A DNA stretch of 64,000 nucleotides from Sporosarcina sp. Marseille-Q4063 (GCF_018309085.1 NZ_CP070502.1:1488001-1552000), one strand, 5' to 3'; counted from the first letter of the stretch, positions 41,214 to 52,288 are shown. Notes: generated from the sequence alone by a model not told the origin. Numbers and translations: made by a program.

Positions 41214-41810
41214 ATGTTAATACCTACAGTAATTGAACAAACAAGCCGCGGGGAACGTGCTTATGATATTTACTCCCGTTTGTTGAAAGACCGGATTATC
41301 ATGCTTGGAAGCGCAATTGATGATAACGTTGCAAACTCGCTTGTTGCTCAGCTTCTATTCCTTGAAGCAGAGGATCCAGAAAAAGACATTTCAATCTACA
41401 TTAATAGCCCGGGTGGGAGCATCACCGCCGGTATGGCAATTTTCGATACGATGCAATTCATTAAACCTGATATCCAAACAATTTGTATCGGGATGTCAGC
41501 ATCAATGGGTGCATTCCTTCTTGCAGCCGGTACTAAAGGCAAACGATACGCTTTACCGAATGCTGAAGTCATGATTCACCAACCACTTGGCGGCGCACAA
41601 GGTCAAGCAACTGAAATTGAGATTGCTGCGAAAAGAATTCTATTCCTTCGCGAAAAGCTCAATACAATCCTTGCTGAACGTACAGGACAACCGATTGATG
41701 TAATCGCTGCTGATACAGAACGCGATAACTTCATGACAGCTGAACGCGCAAAAGAATACGGTCTAATCGATCACATCATCACGCGCAGCGACATGAAAGA
41801 AAACAAATAA
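41214..41810 (+). CDS. clpP: ATP-dependent Clp protease proteolytic subunit
   Basis: 198 residues, normal length. Catalytic triad Ser97 (GMSASMGAF), His122 ([11 protein letters not shown]) and Asp171; IYINSPGGS and [14 protein letters not shown] are family landmarks. It forms the two-ring protease chamber fed by ClpC/ClpE/ClpX. AAGGAGG precedes the ATG. Monocistronic, followed by a strong terminator, with a CtsR box in the promoter. Confidence 0.98.
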   Translation: MLIPTVIEQTSRGERAYDIYSRLLKDRIIMLGSAIDDNVANSLVAQLLFLEAEDPEKDISIYINSPGGSITAGMAIFDTMQFIKPDIQTICIGMSASMGAFLLAAGTKGKRYALPNAEVMIHQPLGGAQGQATEIEIAAKRILFLREKLNTILAERTGQPIDVIAADTERDNFMTAERAKEYGLIDHIITRSDMKENK

Positions 41811-41825
41811 TAATTAAGTAAGCGT

Positions 41826-41863
41826 AAATATAGAAAGAGCATTTGAAATGCTCTTTCTATATT
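41826..41863 (+). terminator. clpP terminator
   Basis: About 19-bp stem AAATATAGAAAGAGCATTT/AAATGCTCTTTCTATATTT with a minimal loop, then ATTTTTTT. Confidence 0.9.
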
Positions 41864-41900
41864 TTTTTATTTGACGCTTTATATTGTAATCAGTAATTTT

Positions 41901-42012
41901 AGTTGCACTTATAAGCGATTTGCTTGCACTCCAATAGGTTTTGCTTGCAGTTTTAGGTGGTTTGCTTGCACTCATATGGCATTTGCTTGCACTCAAAAGA
42001 TTTTGCTTGCAA
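41901..42012. repeat. Tandem TTGCTTGCA array with 21-bp period
   Basis: TTGCTTGCA(CTC) at 41920, 41941, 41962, 41983 and 42003, spaced 21, 21, 21 and 20 bp, plus a degenerate copy near 41902. The intervening 12 bp vary. Two helical turns per unit puts all copies on one face of DNA. Not a CRISPR: spacers are too short. Confidence 0.85.
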
Positions 42013-42104
42013 GTCGTGACCTTCCGCCTACATGAAAACTGATGCTCAAGCAACTCGATTGATACGACAACACATAGTAACACAGTCCGTATAGTGAAAT
42101 TAGT

Positions 42105-42163
42105 TGATTGGAATGGAGGGCGGCGACTCCAGCGGAATAGGTGAGACCCCACAGGCAGCGCAG
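42105..42163. repeat. Left half of a GC-rich intergenic repeat cut by the IS
   Basis: GGAGGGCGGCGACTCC...GAGACCCCACAGG is the start of an intergenic repeat type common in Bacillaceae genomes; the remainder (GAGGAGGCTCACCGGCCGCCC) resumes at 43613. The IS entered at CAG. Confidence 0.7.
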
Positions 42164-42196
42164 TGCACTGGACCCTTAAAATTGGACACTATTTTT

Positions 42197-43009
42197 CTAA
42201 GCAGCGAGTTCGTATTTTTTCCGATAGCCCATTGGGCTTTTCCGCTCTAATCTGGACTTGATTCTTAAATGATTATAATAATAGATATACTGTTCTAGTT
42301 CCTCTTTAAAGTGTTCAAGATCATCGAACTCCTGCAGGAACAGGAATTCATATTTAAGGATTCCGAAAAAGTTCTCGATGACGGCATTGTCGTAACAGTT
42401 TCCTTTTCGCGACATGCTCTGTGTGATGTTGTATTCCTTTAGTATCTGACAATATTGTGGCATTCGATAATGCCAGCCTTGATCTGAGTGGATCAAGAGC
42501 TCATCGTCTTCTTTTACGTATTCAAGTGACTGCTTTAACATTGTTTCCACTAAATCAAACGTAGGCCTCGATTGAAGCGTATAGGTAATGATTTCGCCGT
42601 TGAACAGGTCTAAAATAGGAGAGAGATATAAATTCTGTCCAAATAATTTAAATTCTGTAACGTCTGTAACCCATTTTTCGTTGGGTTTTTCCGCTTTGAA
42701 ATTGCGGTTCAAGATATTTGGGGCTGCTTTCCCGAATGCACCTTTATAGGATTTGTACTTCTTCATTCGGACAATACATTGAAGCCCCAGGTCTCGCATA
42801 ATCCGAAGAACTTTCTTCTTGTTTATCGTGTGTCCTTTTTCGTTCAGGACGTCGGTGATGCGTCGATACCCAAGGCGCCCTTTGTGTCGGTGGTAGATGA
42901 AGTTGATTCTTCTCTTCCACTTCCGGTCGGGGTCTGGCTGCTTGAAACTATTTACGATGTTGTAGTAGGTGCTTCTTGCAATACCGGCTATCTTTACCAT
43001 CTTGTTCAC
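42197..43009 (-). CDS. IS3-family transposase OrfB (DDE integrase domain)
   Basis: 270 residues from the listed ATG, but the frame is open upstream and continues into orfA through a -1 frameshift. HTH_21-like start (IAGIARSTYYNIV), then rve core with DDE residues: WVTDVTEF, IHSDQGWHYRM and ENFFGILKYEF. Intact; expected to act as the OrfAB fusion. Confidence 0.95.
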   Translation of the reverse strand: MNKMVKIAGIARSTYYNIVNSFKQPDPDRKWKRRINFIYHRHKGRLGYRRITDVLNEKGHTINKKKVLRIMRDLGLQCIVRMKKYKSYKGAFGKAAPNILNRNFKAEKPNEKWVTDVTEFKLFGQNLYLSPILDLFNGEIITYTLQSRPTFDLVETMLKQSLEYVKEDDELLIHSDQGWHYRMPQYCQILKEYNITQSMSRKGNCYDNAVIENFFGILKYEFLFLQEFDDLEHFKEELEQYIYYYNHLRIKSRLERKSPMGYRKKYELAA

Positions 43010-43035
43010 TGGGAATTCATGCCTTAGTAGAAATA

Positions 43036-43554
43036 TTACTTTCGTTTTAATCTTTTTGGTGATCTTTCTTCCTGAACTAAGGCTTCCAGCTTTTTTAGAT
43101 AGGCATTCTCCATACGAAGATATTCGAGTTCTTTTTCCATGGCTTCTCTTGATTGGTCGACAAGATCTTTGGAAGTGCTTTTCTTTTGATTGCGAGATTT
43201 CATTGTAGAAGGCCCCTTTTCTTTTGTTTCAAGGGCACCTTCACCAGCTGTCTCCCACCTTTTCTTCCACCTACGAACCATACTAGGATCCGGGATATGG
43301 AAAATAGCCGATGCCTCTCGAATAGAGTAATCCGTTTCATTGATAAATTGAATTACCCTTAGTTTAAAGGCTCCTGGATAGTTTGTATAGGGAAAATCGA
43401 ATGCATTATCACCATGATGTCGAAACAGTAGCACCCAGTAACGAATTACAGAGTTGTCGACTCCGACCTTTTCTGCCAGGTCTCGGTAACTAATATTTTC
43501 ATGTTCATAACGTTTGGCTACTAGAAGTTTAAATTCTTTTGTATACTTGGACAT
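43036..43554 (-). CDS. IS3-family transposase OrfA
   Basis: 172 residues. Two helix-turn-helix units (YRDLAEKVGVDNSVIRYWV and YSIREASAIFHIPDPSMVRRWKKRW) and a C-terminal leucine-zipper-like coiled coil (AMEKELEYLRMENAYLKKLEALV), the IS150 OrfA layout. Ends just past a run of A where -1 slippage would fuse it to OrfB. Confidence 0.95.
   Translation of the reverse strand: MSKYTKEFKLLVAKRYEHENISYRDLAEKVGVDNSVIRYWVLLFRHHGDNAFDFPYTNYPGAFKLRVIQFINETDYSIREASAIFHIPDPSMVRRWKKRWETAGEGALETKEKGPSTMKSRNQKKSTSKDLVDQSREAMEKELEYLRMENAYLKKLEALVQEERSPKRLKRK
43052..43060 (-). promoter_or_regulatory. Probable -1 frameshift site of the IS
   Basis: CCAAAAAGA near the end of orfA; slipping back one base continues into the orfB frame as KIKTKVIFLLRHEFPV, which is typical IS150-group OrfB N-terminal sequence. 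Confidence 0.65.
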
Positions 43555-43612
43555 TCTTTTTGGGCCTCCTAATATTAGATGGCGTGTCCAATATTAGGGG
43601 GGCAGCGCACAG

Positions 43613-43657
43613 CGAACGAGGAGGCTCACCGGCCGCCCGCAATGGAAATCAACGGTC
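43613..43657. repeat. Right half of the GC-rich intergenic repeat
   Basis: CGAACGAGGAGGCTCACCGG then CCGCCCGC continues the element interrupted at 42163; GGGCGGC on the left pairs with GCCGCCC here. Confidence 0.65.
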
Positions 43658-43701
43658 CTTACAATCATTATCTTATTTTGTATACGGCACTATATTTCCC
43701 C

Positions 43702-43741
43702 AAAACAAAAACCGTTTCTCGTTAATTAGACGAGCGACGGT
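43702..43741 (-). terminator. Terminator after crh
   Basis: ACCGTCGCTCGT pairs with ACGAGAAACGGT on the minus strand (two mismatches) and runs into TTTTTGTTTT. Confidence 0.75.
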
Positions 43742-43753
43742 TATTTATTTTAA

Positions 43754-44011
43754 CTATTTTTCACTTTCAACAAGTTCAGCCAATGACGTAAGCGCTTTCT
43801 CTTCATCACTACCCTTTGCCATAAGGGTAACCATTGTTCCTTGTGCAATCGCCAAACTCATAATGCCCATAATACTTTTCGCATTTACCTGACGATCATC
43901 CTTTTTCAAAAAGATATCCGCCGCAAATCGATTTGCCTCCTGCACGAATAATGCTGCCTGCCTGGCTTGAAGCCCGGGCTTCATTTTTACTTCCACTTCT
44001 TTTTCCATCAT
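43754..44011 (-). CDS. crh: HPr-like catabolite repression protein Crh
   Basis: 85 residues. HPr fold, but residue 15 is Gln (GLQARQ) instead of His, so it cannot carry phosphate in sugar uptake; Ser46 (NAKSIMGIMSLA) is present for HprK. Crh-Ser46-P is a co-repressor with CcpA. Last gene of yvcI-rapZ-yvcK-whiA-crh. AAAGGAG lies upstream. Confidence 0.95.
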   Translation of the reverse strand: MMEKEVEVKMKPGLQARQAALFVQEANRFAADIFLKKDDRQVNAKSIMGIMSLAIAQGTMVTLMAKGSDEEKALTSLAELVESEK

Positions 44012-44040
44012 AATTATTCATACTCCTTTGTAACGTGACC

Positions 44041-44988
44041 TTACGTAATGCCAATTTCTCCATTACGAAGTTTGTCCGCAATTTCTTCTATTTTTCTTAA
44101 CCGATGATTCACACCTGATTTACTAACCGAAGCACCAGAAACAAGTTCACCAAGTTCCTTCAAAGTGATGTCTTGGTTTTCAACCCGTAGACGCGCGATT
44201 TCCTGAAGTCTGTCCGGTAGCTGATCCAATCCGATCGTTTTTTGAATAAATTCGATATTCCCAACTTGTCGTTGCGCTGCGCTAATTGTTTTATTCATAT
44301 TAGCGGTCTCGCAGTTTACAAGTCGATTTACACTATTTCGCATATCGCGCAATATCCGTATATCCTCAAACTTCATCAACGCTGAGTGCGCCCCGACGAT
44401 TCTTAAAAAATCCGATATTTTCTCAGCTTCTTTTAAGTATGCAATGTAGCCATTTTTACGTTCGATTGATTTCGCATTCAAATGAAATTCATTCATCAAA
44501 TCAACTAACGCTTCACTATGTTCCTTATAAATCGAAAATATCTCCAAGTGGTAGGAAGAGGTCTTCGGATTATTTACCGATCCCCCCGCTAGAAATGCGC
44601 CTCGAAGATATGCGCGTTTGCAACAATTATCCTTCACTAACTCCTGAGAAATCTCATTCTTAAATTCAAAAGTTCCTGTAAGAATAAGTAAATCTTTGAG
44701 AAGCGGTTTTGCCCCTTCTCGAATACGGCAAATATACACATTGTTTTTCTTCAACTGCATTTTTTTCCGTACGAGCAATTCAATTTTATATGGATAAAGA
44801 CGCCTCAAATTAGAATATAGACGCCGTGCAATCGCAGCATTTTCAGTTTGGACATCTAGACTTAATGATTTATTCGAAAAGGATACCGAGCCGTTCATAC
44901 GGATAAACGCCGCAACTTCGGAACGTGTGCAACAGTCTTCCCCTTCCATTTGGGTTAATTCTTTTTTAGTTCTTGATGCGAAAGACAT
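44041..44988 (-). CDS. whiA: DNA-binding protein WhiA
   Basis: 315 residues from the ATG at 44988 with AAAGGAGAGG upstream. N-terminal degenerate LAGLIDADG homing-endonuclease-like domains ([28 protein letters not shown], without nuclease residues) and a C-terminal HTH ([32 protein letters not shown]). Affects cell division and chromosome segregation in Bacillus. Starts 23 nt after yvcK. Confidence 0.95.
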   Translation of the reverse strand: MSFASRTKKELTQMEGEDCCTRSEVAAFIRMNGSVSFSNKSLSLDVQTENAAIARRLYSNLRRLYPYKIELLVRKKMQLKKNNVYICRIREGAKPLLKDLLILTGTFEFKNEISQELVKDNCCKRAYLRGAFLAGGSVNNPKTSSYHLEIFSIYKEHSEALVDLMNEFHLNAKSIERKNGYIAYLKEAEKISDFLRIVGAHSALMKFEDIRILRDMRNSVNRLVNCETANMNKTISAAQRQVGNIEFIQKTIGLDQLPDRLQEIARLRVENQDITLKELGELVSGASVSKSGVNHRLRKIEEIADKLRNGEIGIT

Positions 44989-45011
44989 GACACCTCTCCT
45001 TTCCCAGTTAA

Positions 45012-45995
45012 TCACATCTTTTTACTGCCTGCCGTACTTTCCATATATTGAATAAGCCATGAAGCAACTTTTTTTGATTCGTGGCGAATTTGACCATCGA
45101 TTAAAGTAGCAATTTCTCTTTTAACGACATTCGGCACTAGCTTTTCCAATGCTTCCATATCATGTTCAACAGGCGACGGTGGTCCTTTGTATTCCCCTTC
45201 TTCAAAGAGCGTAGTAAAGTCCGCCGTATTTAATAATACCGTATCAATAAATGCCGCACCCGCGTGATCATATAGTGCTTTAACATGTTCTGAAGCTGAG
45301 TATTCAAAGGTTTCTCCAGCTTGCGTCGTCAAGTTGCAAATATACACCTTTTTGGCCGAACATTCCATTACTGCGTCACGAATCGCCTGCACGAGTATTG
45401 TCGGCAATATGCTTGTATATAAACTTCCAGGACCAAAAACGACTAAATCGGCATTCATAATTGCTTGGATCGTTTCAGGTAACGGCTTGACTTCTTGCGG
45501 TGACAAGTAAACTTTTCGAATGCGGCGACCATATACCGGAATTTTTGATTCGCCGGTTACGATCGTCCCGTCTTCGAGCTCCGCGTGCAGAGTGATACGT
45601 TGATTAGCTGCCGGGAGCACTTTTCCCTGAATGTTTAAAATATGACTCATTTGTTCAACAGCACGCGCAAAATCTCCGGTAATATTCGTCAGTGCAGCAA
45701 GCATTAAATTACCAAGTGAATGACCTTTTAAATCTTTTGAACTTGCGAATCGATATTGAAACATTTTCTCGATTAGTGGCTCTACATCCGACAATGCCGC
45801 CATGACATTACGAACATCCCCTGGAGGCGGTATATCATATTCATCAAGCAGCCTGCCAGAACTGCCGCCGTCGTCTGCAACCGTAACAACTGCTGTAATT
45901 TCAACTGGATATTTCTTCAATCCGCGAACCAGTGTCGCAAGACCTGTTCCTCCACCGAATATTACAACTTTCTTTATATCCCCCGAGTGCGGCAT
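45012..45995 (-). CDS. yvcK: YvcK/GlmR family UDP-sugar-binding protein
   Basis: 327 residues. CofD-like fold: [41 protein letters not shown] and [17 protein letters not shown]. In Bacillus it regulates glucosamine-6-phosphate synthesis (GlmS) and growth on gluconeogenic carbon sources. Four nt after rapZ. Confidence 0.95.
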   Translation of the reverse strand: MPHSGDIKKVVIFGGGTGLATLVRGLKKYPVEITAVVTVADDGGSSGRLLDEYDIPPPGDVRNVMAALSDVEPLIEKMFQYRFASSKDLKGHSLGNLMLAALTNITGDFARAVEQMSHILNIQGKVLPAANQRITLHAELEDGTIVTGESKIPVYGRRIRKVYLSPQEVKPLPETIQAIMNADLVVFGPGSLYTSILPTILVQAIRDAVMECSAKKVYICNLTTQAGETFEYSASEHVKALYDHAGAAFIDTVLLNTADFTTLFEEGEYKGPPSPVEHDMEALEKLVPNVVKREIATLIDGQIRHESKKVASWLIQYMESTAGSKKM

Positions 45996-45999
45996 TCTG

Positions 46000-46896
46000 T
46001 CAACCCTTTCTTTTTTCGATATCCCGATGAGTTATGAATGTCCGATATTCCTCGTTGAAATGGGCACCGAAATATTCAGCAAGCGTCACTGAACGATGTT
46101 GTCCGCCAGTACATCCAAATGCGATAATTACTTGCGATTTTCCTTCATTTTTATATTGTGGAATTAGAAACTTAAACAAGTCAGTCAGCTTTTGAAGAAG
46201 TATTTGAGTTTCGCCCCACTTTAGAACATATTCAGAAACTTCACTTTCAAGTCCCGTTTTAGGTTTTAACTCTTTAATATAAAACGGATTCGGCAGAAAA
46301 CGCACATCGAACACGACATCCGCGTCAATTGGCATTCCGTGTTTGAATCCAAATGATATAAAGTTCAATGTGAATACGGAATCTTTCCTTGAAGAAAACT
46401 CTGCAATAATTTTCTCCCTTAACTCGCGAGGAAGTAAATTGGACGTATCATAAATTGAACGTGAGCGCCCCTTTAATTCGGAAAGCAATAGTCTTTCTTT
46501 GCGAATTCCCTCAAGCAATAAACCACCTTCTGCAAGCGGGTGCGAGCGTCTGCTTTCTTTGTAACGCTTGACGAGTGCTTCATCATTCGCATCCAAGAAT
46601 AATATTCTTGATGATACGCCTTCCGCTTTCAATAAATCATCGAGCGCACCGATAAGCGAATCAAACAAATCTCCGCCCCGCGTATCCATAACGGCGGCTA
46701 TCCGTCTCATAGGATTGTCCGATTTCATCATCAAATCAAGAAAGGTCACCAACAACTCCGGAGGCAAGTTATCAATACAATAAAAACCGAGATCCTCAAA
46801 ACTTTGCATGGCGACCGTTTTTCCTGCGCCCGACATACCTGTAATAATTACGAGTTCCACATCATTATTGTTTATACCATTTTCATTTTCTGTCAT
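46000..46896 (-). CDS. rapZ: RapZ/YvcJ family nucleotide-binding protein
   Basis: 298 residues. Walker A GMSGAGKT near residue 19, MDTRGGDLF, and the C-terminal [11 protein letters not shown] characteristic of the family. Bacillus YvcJ hydrolyses ATP and GTP and affects competence gene expression; the Gram-negative homologue binds small RNAs. Overlaps the preceding nudix gene by 14 bp. Confidence 0.95.
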   Translation of the reverse strand: MTENENGINNNDVELVIITGMSGAGKTVAMQSFEDLGFYCIDNLPPELLVTFLDLMMKSDNPMRRIAAVMDTRGGDLFDSLIGALDDLLKAEGVSSRILFLDANDEALVKRYKESRRSHPLAEGGLLLEGIRKERLLLSELKGRSRSIYDTSNLLPRELREKIIAEFSSRKDSVFTLNFISFGFKHGMPIDADVVFDVRFLPNPFYIKELKPKTGLESEVSEYVLKWGETQILLQKLTDLFKFLIPQYKNEGKSQVIIAFGCTGGQHRSVTLAEYFGAHFNEEYRTFITHRDIEKRKG

Positions 46897-47380
46897 TTAA
46901 ATATCCCCCTTCCACAGACTTTTGGATTTTTTCGTTTAACAGCTTGAATTGTTCTGTGTAAAAGAACGTTCCGTATTGCATTCCAGATTCGGAAACTGCA
47001 AACAATAAATTCGTTCGATCTCCTTCTGCCATTGGAAGTGTTTGTAAACTTTCAATGGGGTGCCAGTCAAGTTTCCCTTCAGCTGTTGTTTCAAAAGGAA
47101 CACCTTCCAGGTCATGAGCAACAAATGTATACAGCATCCATTCGTCTTTAACAATTTTATCAACGTCATCTTTAATCATCATCGTATAAACGCCTTTTAG
47201 ATGAGGGTTAATCGGAGTTGTCCCCGTCTCCTCAGTAAACTCTCTTACCGCGGCTTCGTAAATAGATTCACCAGGATCCATTTTCCCGCCTGGAGCCACG
47301 TACCATCCTCGTCGTGGCTTCTTTAATAATAATACATGATTGTCTTTTACAACCAATAGATTTGCAATTCTTTGCATCAT
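46883..47380 (-). CDS. yvcI: Nudix hydrolase YvcI
   Basis: 165 residues. Complete Nudix box, [14 protein letters not shown] then VREFTEETG, residues about 32-54. Family members remove damaged or surplus nucleoside diphosphate compounds; substrate here unknown. First gene of the rapZ operon, with GGGGATG before the ATG. Confidence 0.9.
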   Translation of the reverse strand: MMQRIANLLVVKDNHVLLLKKPRRGWYVAPGGKMDPGESIYEAAVREFTEETGTTPINPHLKGVYTMMIKDDVDKIVKDEWMLYTFVAHDLEGVPFETTAEGKLDWHPIESLQTLPMAEGDRTNLLFAVSESGMQYGTFFYTEQFKLLNEKIQKSVEGGYLNDRK

Positions 47381-47481
47381 TACATCCCCACTCTACTTGT
47401 ACGGTTATACCCATTATACATCTTTGAGCACCAAAACTGCATTAGAAACGCATATTTACTACAAAAGGCAGTTTCAAGATC

Positions 47482-47520
47482 AAAAAAAGGTCGCCTACCG
47501 GAACTAACCGATGGGCGACC
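47482..47520 (-). terminator. trxB terminator
   Basis: GGTCGCC/GGCGACC stem with further pairing inside, followed by TTTTTTT on the minus strand. Confidence 0.85.
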
Positions 47521-47627
47521 AAAAGTACTTACTATATCAAAAGGGGGGTCAATTGATATTACATTACTAGCATACCCTTTAGATGTTGCATTTCTGTTAC
47601 AATCACATTAAAGATAGATTAAATCGA

Positions 47628-48590
<963 letters not shown>

Positions 48591-48651
48591 CTATACAACT
48601 GTTAACATCTCAAATGTTATAGGATTTCAGCACCATCATCAACTCTCTTGC

Positions 48652-50175
48652 TTACGAGTTCAAATGCGGCAAAAACTCCATTAATTCATTGACATACTTT
48701 GTCAACGTCGGCGTTGAGATTCCATACTTTTCCGCCATCGCTTTTTTAGTTACACCTGTGTAGCGTGCCGATTGAAACATATAATCAGCCGCCGAAGCAA
48801 GTCCTTTTGGATTCGGGAATTTATATGACCTTAATAACGCACTTTCACAAAGTGTAAACCACATTTGAAAAAGATGAGTTGCTTCATGATTTAACGGTTG
48901 GTGATTTGCATATAATAACTCCGTCGTTTCTAACGCACGCATAAATGATTGATCAAAAGATGTTTCGGGCATAAATTCATAGTTAAGTCCACTTGCAAGA
49001 AAAAGTCGCTCAACATCACTAAGCTCTTCCACCATAATATAGGATGGATGCGATATGATTTCTTGCTTATGCGCAGATTTCCCTAGAAGATAGAAACCCA
49101 ACATGCGCTCGCTTCTATATTCATTTCGAATTTTTCCAAGCAAGAAATTTCGATCCTGCTCGACAGAATCGGGTTCAAAGTCTTCAGTAATATCTTTCCA
49201 AGGTTCGAATCCTTCTTTCGATGGATCTATCTCAATCAGACTGGCATAGGATCTTTTGGCAATTTGCTCATGCCCGGTGAAGAAGGCAGCATGCGCCAAC
49301 CAGAAATAAAAACCGGCATCCCCTTCAAAACCATTCTTCTGAATCCCTCTAAGCAGATGAAACGCTTCAGCATGCTTACCAACAAGAGCAAAAGTTGCCC
49401 CAAGTTTATACCGATGTTCAATTAAGTATGGCTTGATTTTCATAAGCAATTCAAGCAAAGAAGCTAATTTACTCTCTTTTTTTTCATAATAATAAAAAAC
49501 AGCCAGATTGCATAATGCATGAAGATTTCCGTGATTTTGTTTTAATACATCATGGAGGAGCTCAATCGCCTTCTTCTTTTTTCCAACGTAAAAGTAAGCA
49601 AGCGCAAGGTTATTGTAGGCAGCCCAAAATTCAGGATAATCCGTAATGATTGATTCAAGTAATTCAATCGCTTCTTTAAAATCACCTGATTCCATAAGCC
49701 GACGCGCTTTTTCCTGAAGAAAGTATACTTCTTTATCCACTTCGTCCTCTTCATCGATGTACTTCTCTTTTTGCCCGACAAAGTCAATGATCTCCCTGCA
49801 CTCATCGCCAAACGGTCCCTGAGGAGCTTTTAACAAGTACTTTTCAGCATACATTCTGGCATCTCTTAATAAACCGAGATGCGCATGGATTTCTGCTAAA
49901 TAGAAAATAATCTCGGTCTCGTCCGGATCAAGTGAATAAGAAGTCATCAAAATCTCATGCGCCTCATCAAAACGACCTTCTTCCATAATTAGAACGCCGT
50001 ATTGCATAAGAATTTGCGGATCATTCGGGCTCAACTCTGTAGCCCTTTTCAAATATTTATGCGCTTCATCGAAACGGTCCCTGTTCATAGACCGAACCGC
50101 TTTATCATAATAAAATTTACCGTCTGGAATAAATGATATTATTTTTTTGTCATCTGTCGTGTGTTTTTTATTCAA
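48652..50175 (-). CDS. TPR-repeat protein (YvcD-like)
   Basis: 507 residues. Tandem tetratricopeptide repeats cover residues 18-315 (DRFDEAHKYLKRATELSPNDP, GRFDEAHEILMTSYSLDPDE, GDFKEAIELLESIITDYPE, GKKKKAIELLHDVLKQNHG). The final 40 residues form a helix-turn-helix (KKAMAEKYGISTPTLTKYVNELM). Homologue of Bacillus YvcD by position and repeat layout; role unknown, perhaps regulatory. Confidence 0.85.
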   Translation of the reverse strand: MNKKHTTDDKKIISFIPDGKFYYDKAVRSMNRDRFDEAHKYLKRATELSPNDPQILMQYGVLIMEEGRFDEAHEILMTSYSLDPDETEIIFYLAEIHAHLGLLRDARMYAEKYLLKAPQGPFGDECREIIDFVGQKEKYIDEEDEVDKEVYFLQEKARRLMESGDFKEAIELLESIITDYPEFWAAYNNLALAYFYVGKKKKAIELLHDVLKQNHGNLHALCNLAVFYYYEKKESKLASLLELLMKIKPYLIEHRYKLGATFALVGKHAEAFHLLRGIQKNGFEGDAGFYFWLAHAAFFTGHEQIAKRSYASLIEIDPSKEGFEPWKDITEDFEPDSVEQDRNFLLGKIRNEYRSERMLGFYLLGKSAHKQEIISHPSYIMVEELSDVERLFLASGLNYEFMPETSFDQSFMRALETTELLYANHQPLNHEATHLFQMWFTLCESALLRSYKFPNPKGLASAADYMFQSARYTGVTKKAMAEKYGISTPTLTKYVNELMEFLPHLNS

Positions 50176-50197
50176 TCAAATTCCCCCGAAAACAATC

Positions 50198-50226
50198 GAG
50201 AAGGAACGTTTTAAACGCTCCTTCTC
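50198..50226 (-). terminator. Terminator after the hprK-lgt-ppaX-yvoF operon
   Basis: GAGAAGGAGCGTTT pairs with AAACGTTCCTTCTC on the minus strand, then GATTGTTTT. Confidence 0.7.
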
Positions 50227-50271
50227 CTTATTAAACCTATTATACCATAACGCAGATAATTTCTATCCCAT

Positions 50272-50805
50272 TTACTTTAATGACTCATTCAGCAATGAAG
50301 ATTGACGTTGTTCCATCTGCTCTTTTGTAAATATAATCTTCACTGGATTGCCGCCCGCAAAAACACCGGGCGGAATATCTCGATTGACGAGGGTTGCCGC
50401 GGAGACAATTGCACCATCGCCAATTTCAACCCCCGGAAGAATGGTTGAATTTGCACCGATCAATACATTCTTTCCAATGACAACATCACCAATTCGATAT
50501 TCATCTATTAAATATTCATGTGCTAGAATCGTCGTATTATACCCGATAATCGAGTTGTCGCCGACATGAATCCTTTCAGGAAACATAACATCCGGCATAA
50601 CCATTAGTGCAAACGATGTTTTTTCTCCAACCTTCATTTTTAAAAACGTCCGAAACAAAAAGTTTTTGAATGAAATAAACGGCGTATACCTGGACAGCTG
50701 AATAACAATAAAGTTTTTAGCCACCTTAAAAAAAGGTACCGTTTTAAAAATGTGCCAGAGTGAATTAGCGTCTCCTTTTGTGGGGTACCGCTCTGTCCGT
50801 CTCAA
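50272..50805 (-). CDS. yvoF: Hexapeptide-repeat acyltransferase (YvoF-like)
   Basis: 177 residues. Left-handed beta-helix repeats ([LIV]G-x4 units) from IHVGDNSIIGYNTTI to IGDGAIVSAATLVNRDIPPGVFAGGNP. Family members move acetyl groups to sugars or other acceptors; substrate unknown. Overlaps ppaX by 4 bp. Confidence 0.85.
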   Translation of the reverse strand: MRRTERYPTKGDANSLWHIFKTVPFFKVAKNFIVIQLSRYTPFISFKNFLFRTFLKMKVGEKTSFALMVMPDVMFPERIHVGDNSIIGYNTTILAHEYLIDEYRIGDVVIGKNVLIGANSTILPGVEIGDGAIVSAATLVNRDIPPGVFAGGNPVKIIFTKEQMEQRQSSLLNESLK

Positions 50806-51455
50806 TTTCCATCTCCATTAACAATGGCAAGCAAATCAGATATATGGTGAAGCATATAATCCGGATTATACTTTTGCAAAAACGCCTCGCCTTTTGCCGA
50901 CCACGCAACAGCTGCCGTTTGTACTCCTGCATTTTGGCCGCCCACAATATCATGATAGTTATCGCCAATCATCAAGGCTTCCTCGCGATCCGCATCTAAA
51001 CGTTTAAGCGCCAATAAAACCGGTTCTGGATCCGGCTTCGTCTTTTCAACATCATCCATACCAATCACGACATCGAAAACACCCTCAACATCAAGAAGCT
51101 TTAACCCTTTGTGAATCATATCGTTTCTCTTAGTCGAAACGATGCCCATTTTATAGCCCGCATCTTTCAATTTCCGCATCGTTTCAGAGACACCCTCAAA
51201 CTCAAACGCAAGTCGATCATGGTTTGCAATATTCCATTCCCTGTATTCGTGAATGAGTACATCCACTTTTTCAGGATCGATTAAACCGAATGTTTCAGAT
51301 AATCTCGGCCCGTTAAAATGAAGTATTTCTTCCCTTCCATACTTTCCTGGATAATGCTTTCCAAGGACATGCTCAAAAGTTTGGAAAATCAACTCGTTCG
51401 TATCAAGCAATGTTCCATCAAAATCAAATAATAATGTTGTAAGTTTTTTTGTCAT
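50802..51455 (-). CDS. ppaX: Pyrophosphatase PpaX (HAD family)
   Basis: 217 residues. HAD motifs: DFDGTLLDTNEL (I), GIVSTKR (II), KPDPEPVLLAL (III) and MIGDNYHDIVGGQNAG (IV). In Bacillus PpaX hydrolyses the pyrophosphate made when HprK dephosphorylates HPr-Ser46-P, matching its place beside hprK. Confidence 0.95.
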   Translation of the reverse strand: MTKKLTTLLFDFDGTLLDTNELIFQTFEHVLGKHYPGKYGREEILHFNGPRLSETFGLIDPEKVDVLIHEYREWNIANHDRLAFEFEGVSETMRKLKDAGYKMGIVSTKRNDMIHKGLKLLDVEGVFDVVIGMDDVEKTKPDPEPVLLALKRLDADREEALMIGDNYHDIVGGQNAGVQTAAVAWSAKGEAFLQKYNPDYMLHHISDLLAIVNGDGN

Positions 51456-51478
51456 AAATAAATATATCCCTCACTCAG

Positions 51479-52285
51479 TTAGTTATCTTGGTATGTTTCG
51501 TCAACTTTCCGAACATAACGCCTGATGACGAAAAATATTACAGCAATAATGATTGTCACGACCGAGACGACTTGCGCAGTTCGCAATGCGCCTCCCATTA
51601 AACTATCGGTACGCATTCCTTCTATGAAATAACGGCCAAATGAATACCATGTTAAGTACAACAAAAACATTTCCCCACGTTTCAATGAAACCCTACGAAG
51701 AAGTAATAAGATGATAAGTCCGACTAAATTCCACATGGATTCATATAAAAACGTCGGGTGGTAGGTCACGCCATTGATCGTCATCTGATTCATAATCCAG
51801 TCCGGGATGATTGTCGTATTCAGAAAATGTTCTGAAACAGGACCGCCGTGCGCTTCCTGGTTCATGAAGTTTCCCCATCTTCCGATAATTTGTCCGATCA
51901 ATAGACCCGGCGCTGCGATATCAACAGTTTTCCAAAAAGAAATTCCGCGGCGTTTTGTGTAAATATAAGTCGTTATAAATGCCCCGATCAGTGCACCATG
52001 GATGGCGATGCCGCCTTCCCAAATTTGAATGATTTGCCCGGGATTGTCCTTATAATAATCCCAAGAAAAAATGACATAATAAATGCGCGCACTAATAATT
52101 GAAATTGGCACAGCCCAAACGAGTAAATCCGTCAAAAAGTCGGGATGCATTCCCCTTTTCACCATTTCGCGTTGAACAACGATAAAAGCGAGTACGATGC
52201 CAAGTGCAATTAAAATACCGTACCAACGAACCGGTAGAGAGCCAATATGGAATGCGACTGGGTTAATAGATAGTAAGTGGATCAT
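51479..52285 (-). CDS. lgt: Prolipoprotein diacylglyceryl transferase
   Basis: 268 residues, seven membrane segments. Family signature [15 protein letters not shown] near residue 135 and [13 protein letters not shown] at the start. Adds diacylglycerol to the lipobox cysteine of prolipoproteins, such as the ICE lipoprotein at 23478-24023. Three nt after hprK. Confidence 0.96.
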   Translation of the reverse strand: MIHLLSINPVAFHIGSLPVRWYGILIALGIVLAFIVVQREMVKRGMHPDFLTDLLVWAVPISIISARIYYVIFSWDYYKDNPGQIIQIWEGGIAIHGALIGAFITTYIYTKRRGISFWKTVDIAAPGLLIGQIIGRWGNFMNQEAHGGPVSEHFLNTTIIPDWIMNQMTINGVTYHPTFLYESMWNLVGLIILLLLRRVSLKRGEMFLLYLTWYSFGRYFIEGMRTDSLMGGALRTAQVVSVVTIIIAVIFFVIRRYVRKVDETYQDN

Positions 52286-52288
52286 TTA

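Larger units (their letters stand above)
42164..43609 (-). mobile_element. IS3-family (IS150-group) insertion sequence, 1446 bp
   Basis: Terminal inverted repeats begin TGCACTGGACCC (left) and TGCGCTGCCCCC (right) and both run into ATTGGACAC. A 3-bp target duplication CAG stands at 42161-42163 and 43610-43612. Two ORFs, orfA and orfB, with a -1 frameshift site. All parts look intact. Confidence 0.95.

Noticed and set aside
41901..42012. CRISPR array
   Set aside because: Repeat of about 9-13 bp with about 12-bp linkers is too short for spacers, and no cas genes are present.
41814..42152. Minus-strand ORF of 112 codons with repeated SASK heptapeptides
   Set aside because: It is produced by the 21-bp DNA repeat array, overlaps the clpP terminator and has no ribosome site.
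46000..47380. Frameshift between yvcI and rapZ because of their 14-bp overlap
   Set aside because: Both proteins are full length with complete motifs; overlap is normal for coupled genes.
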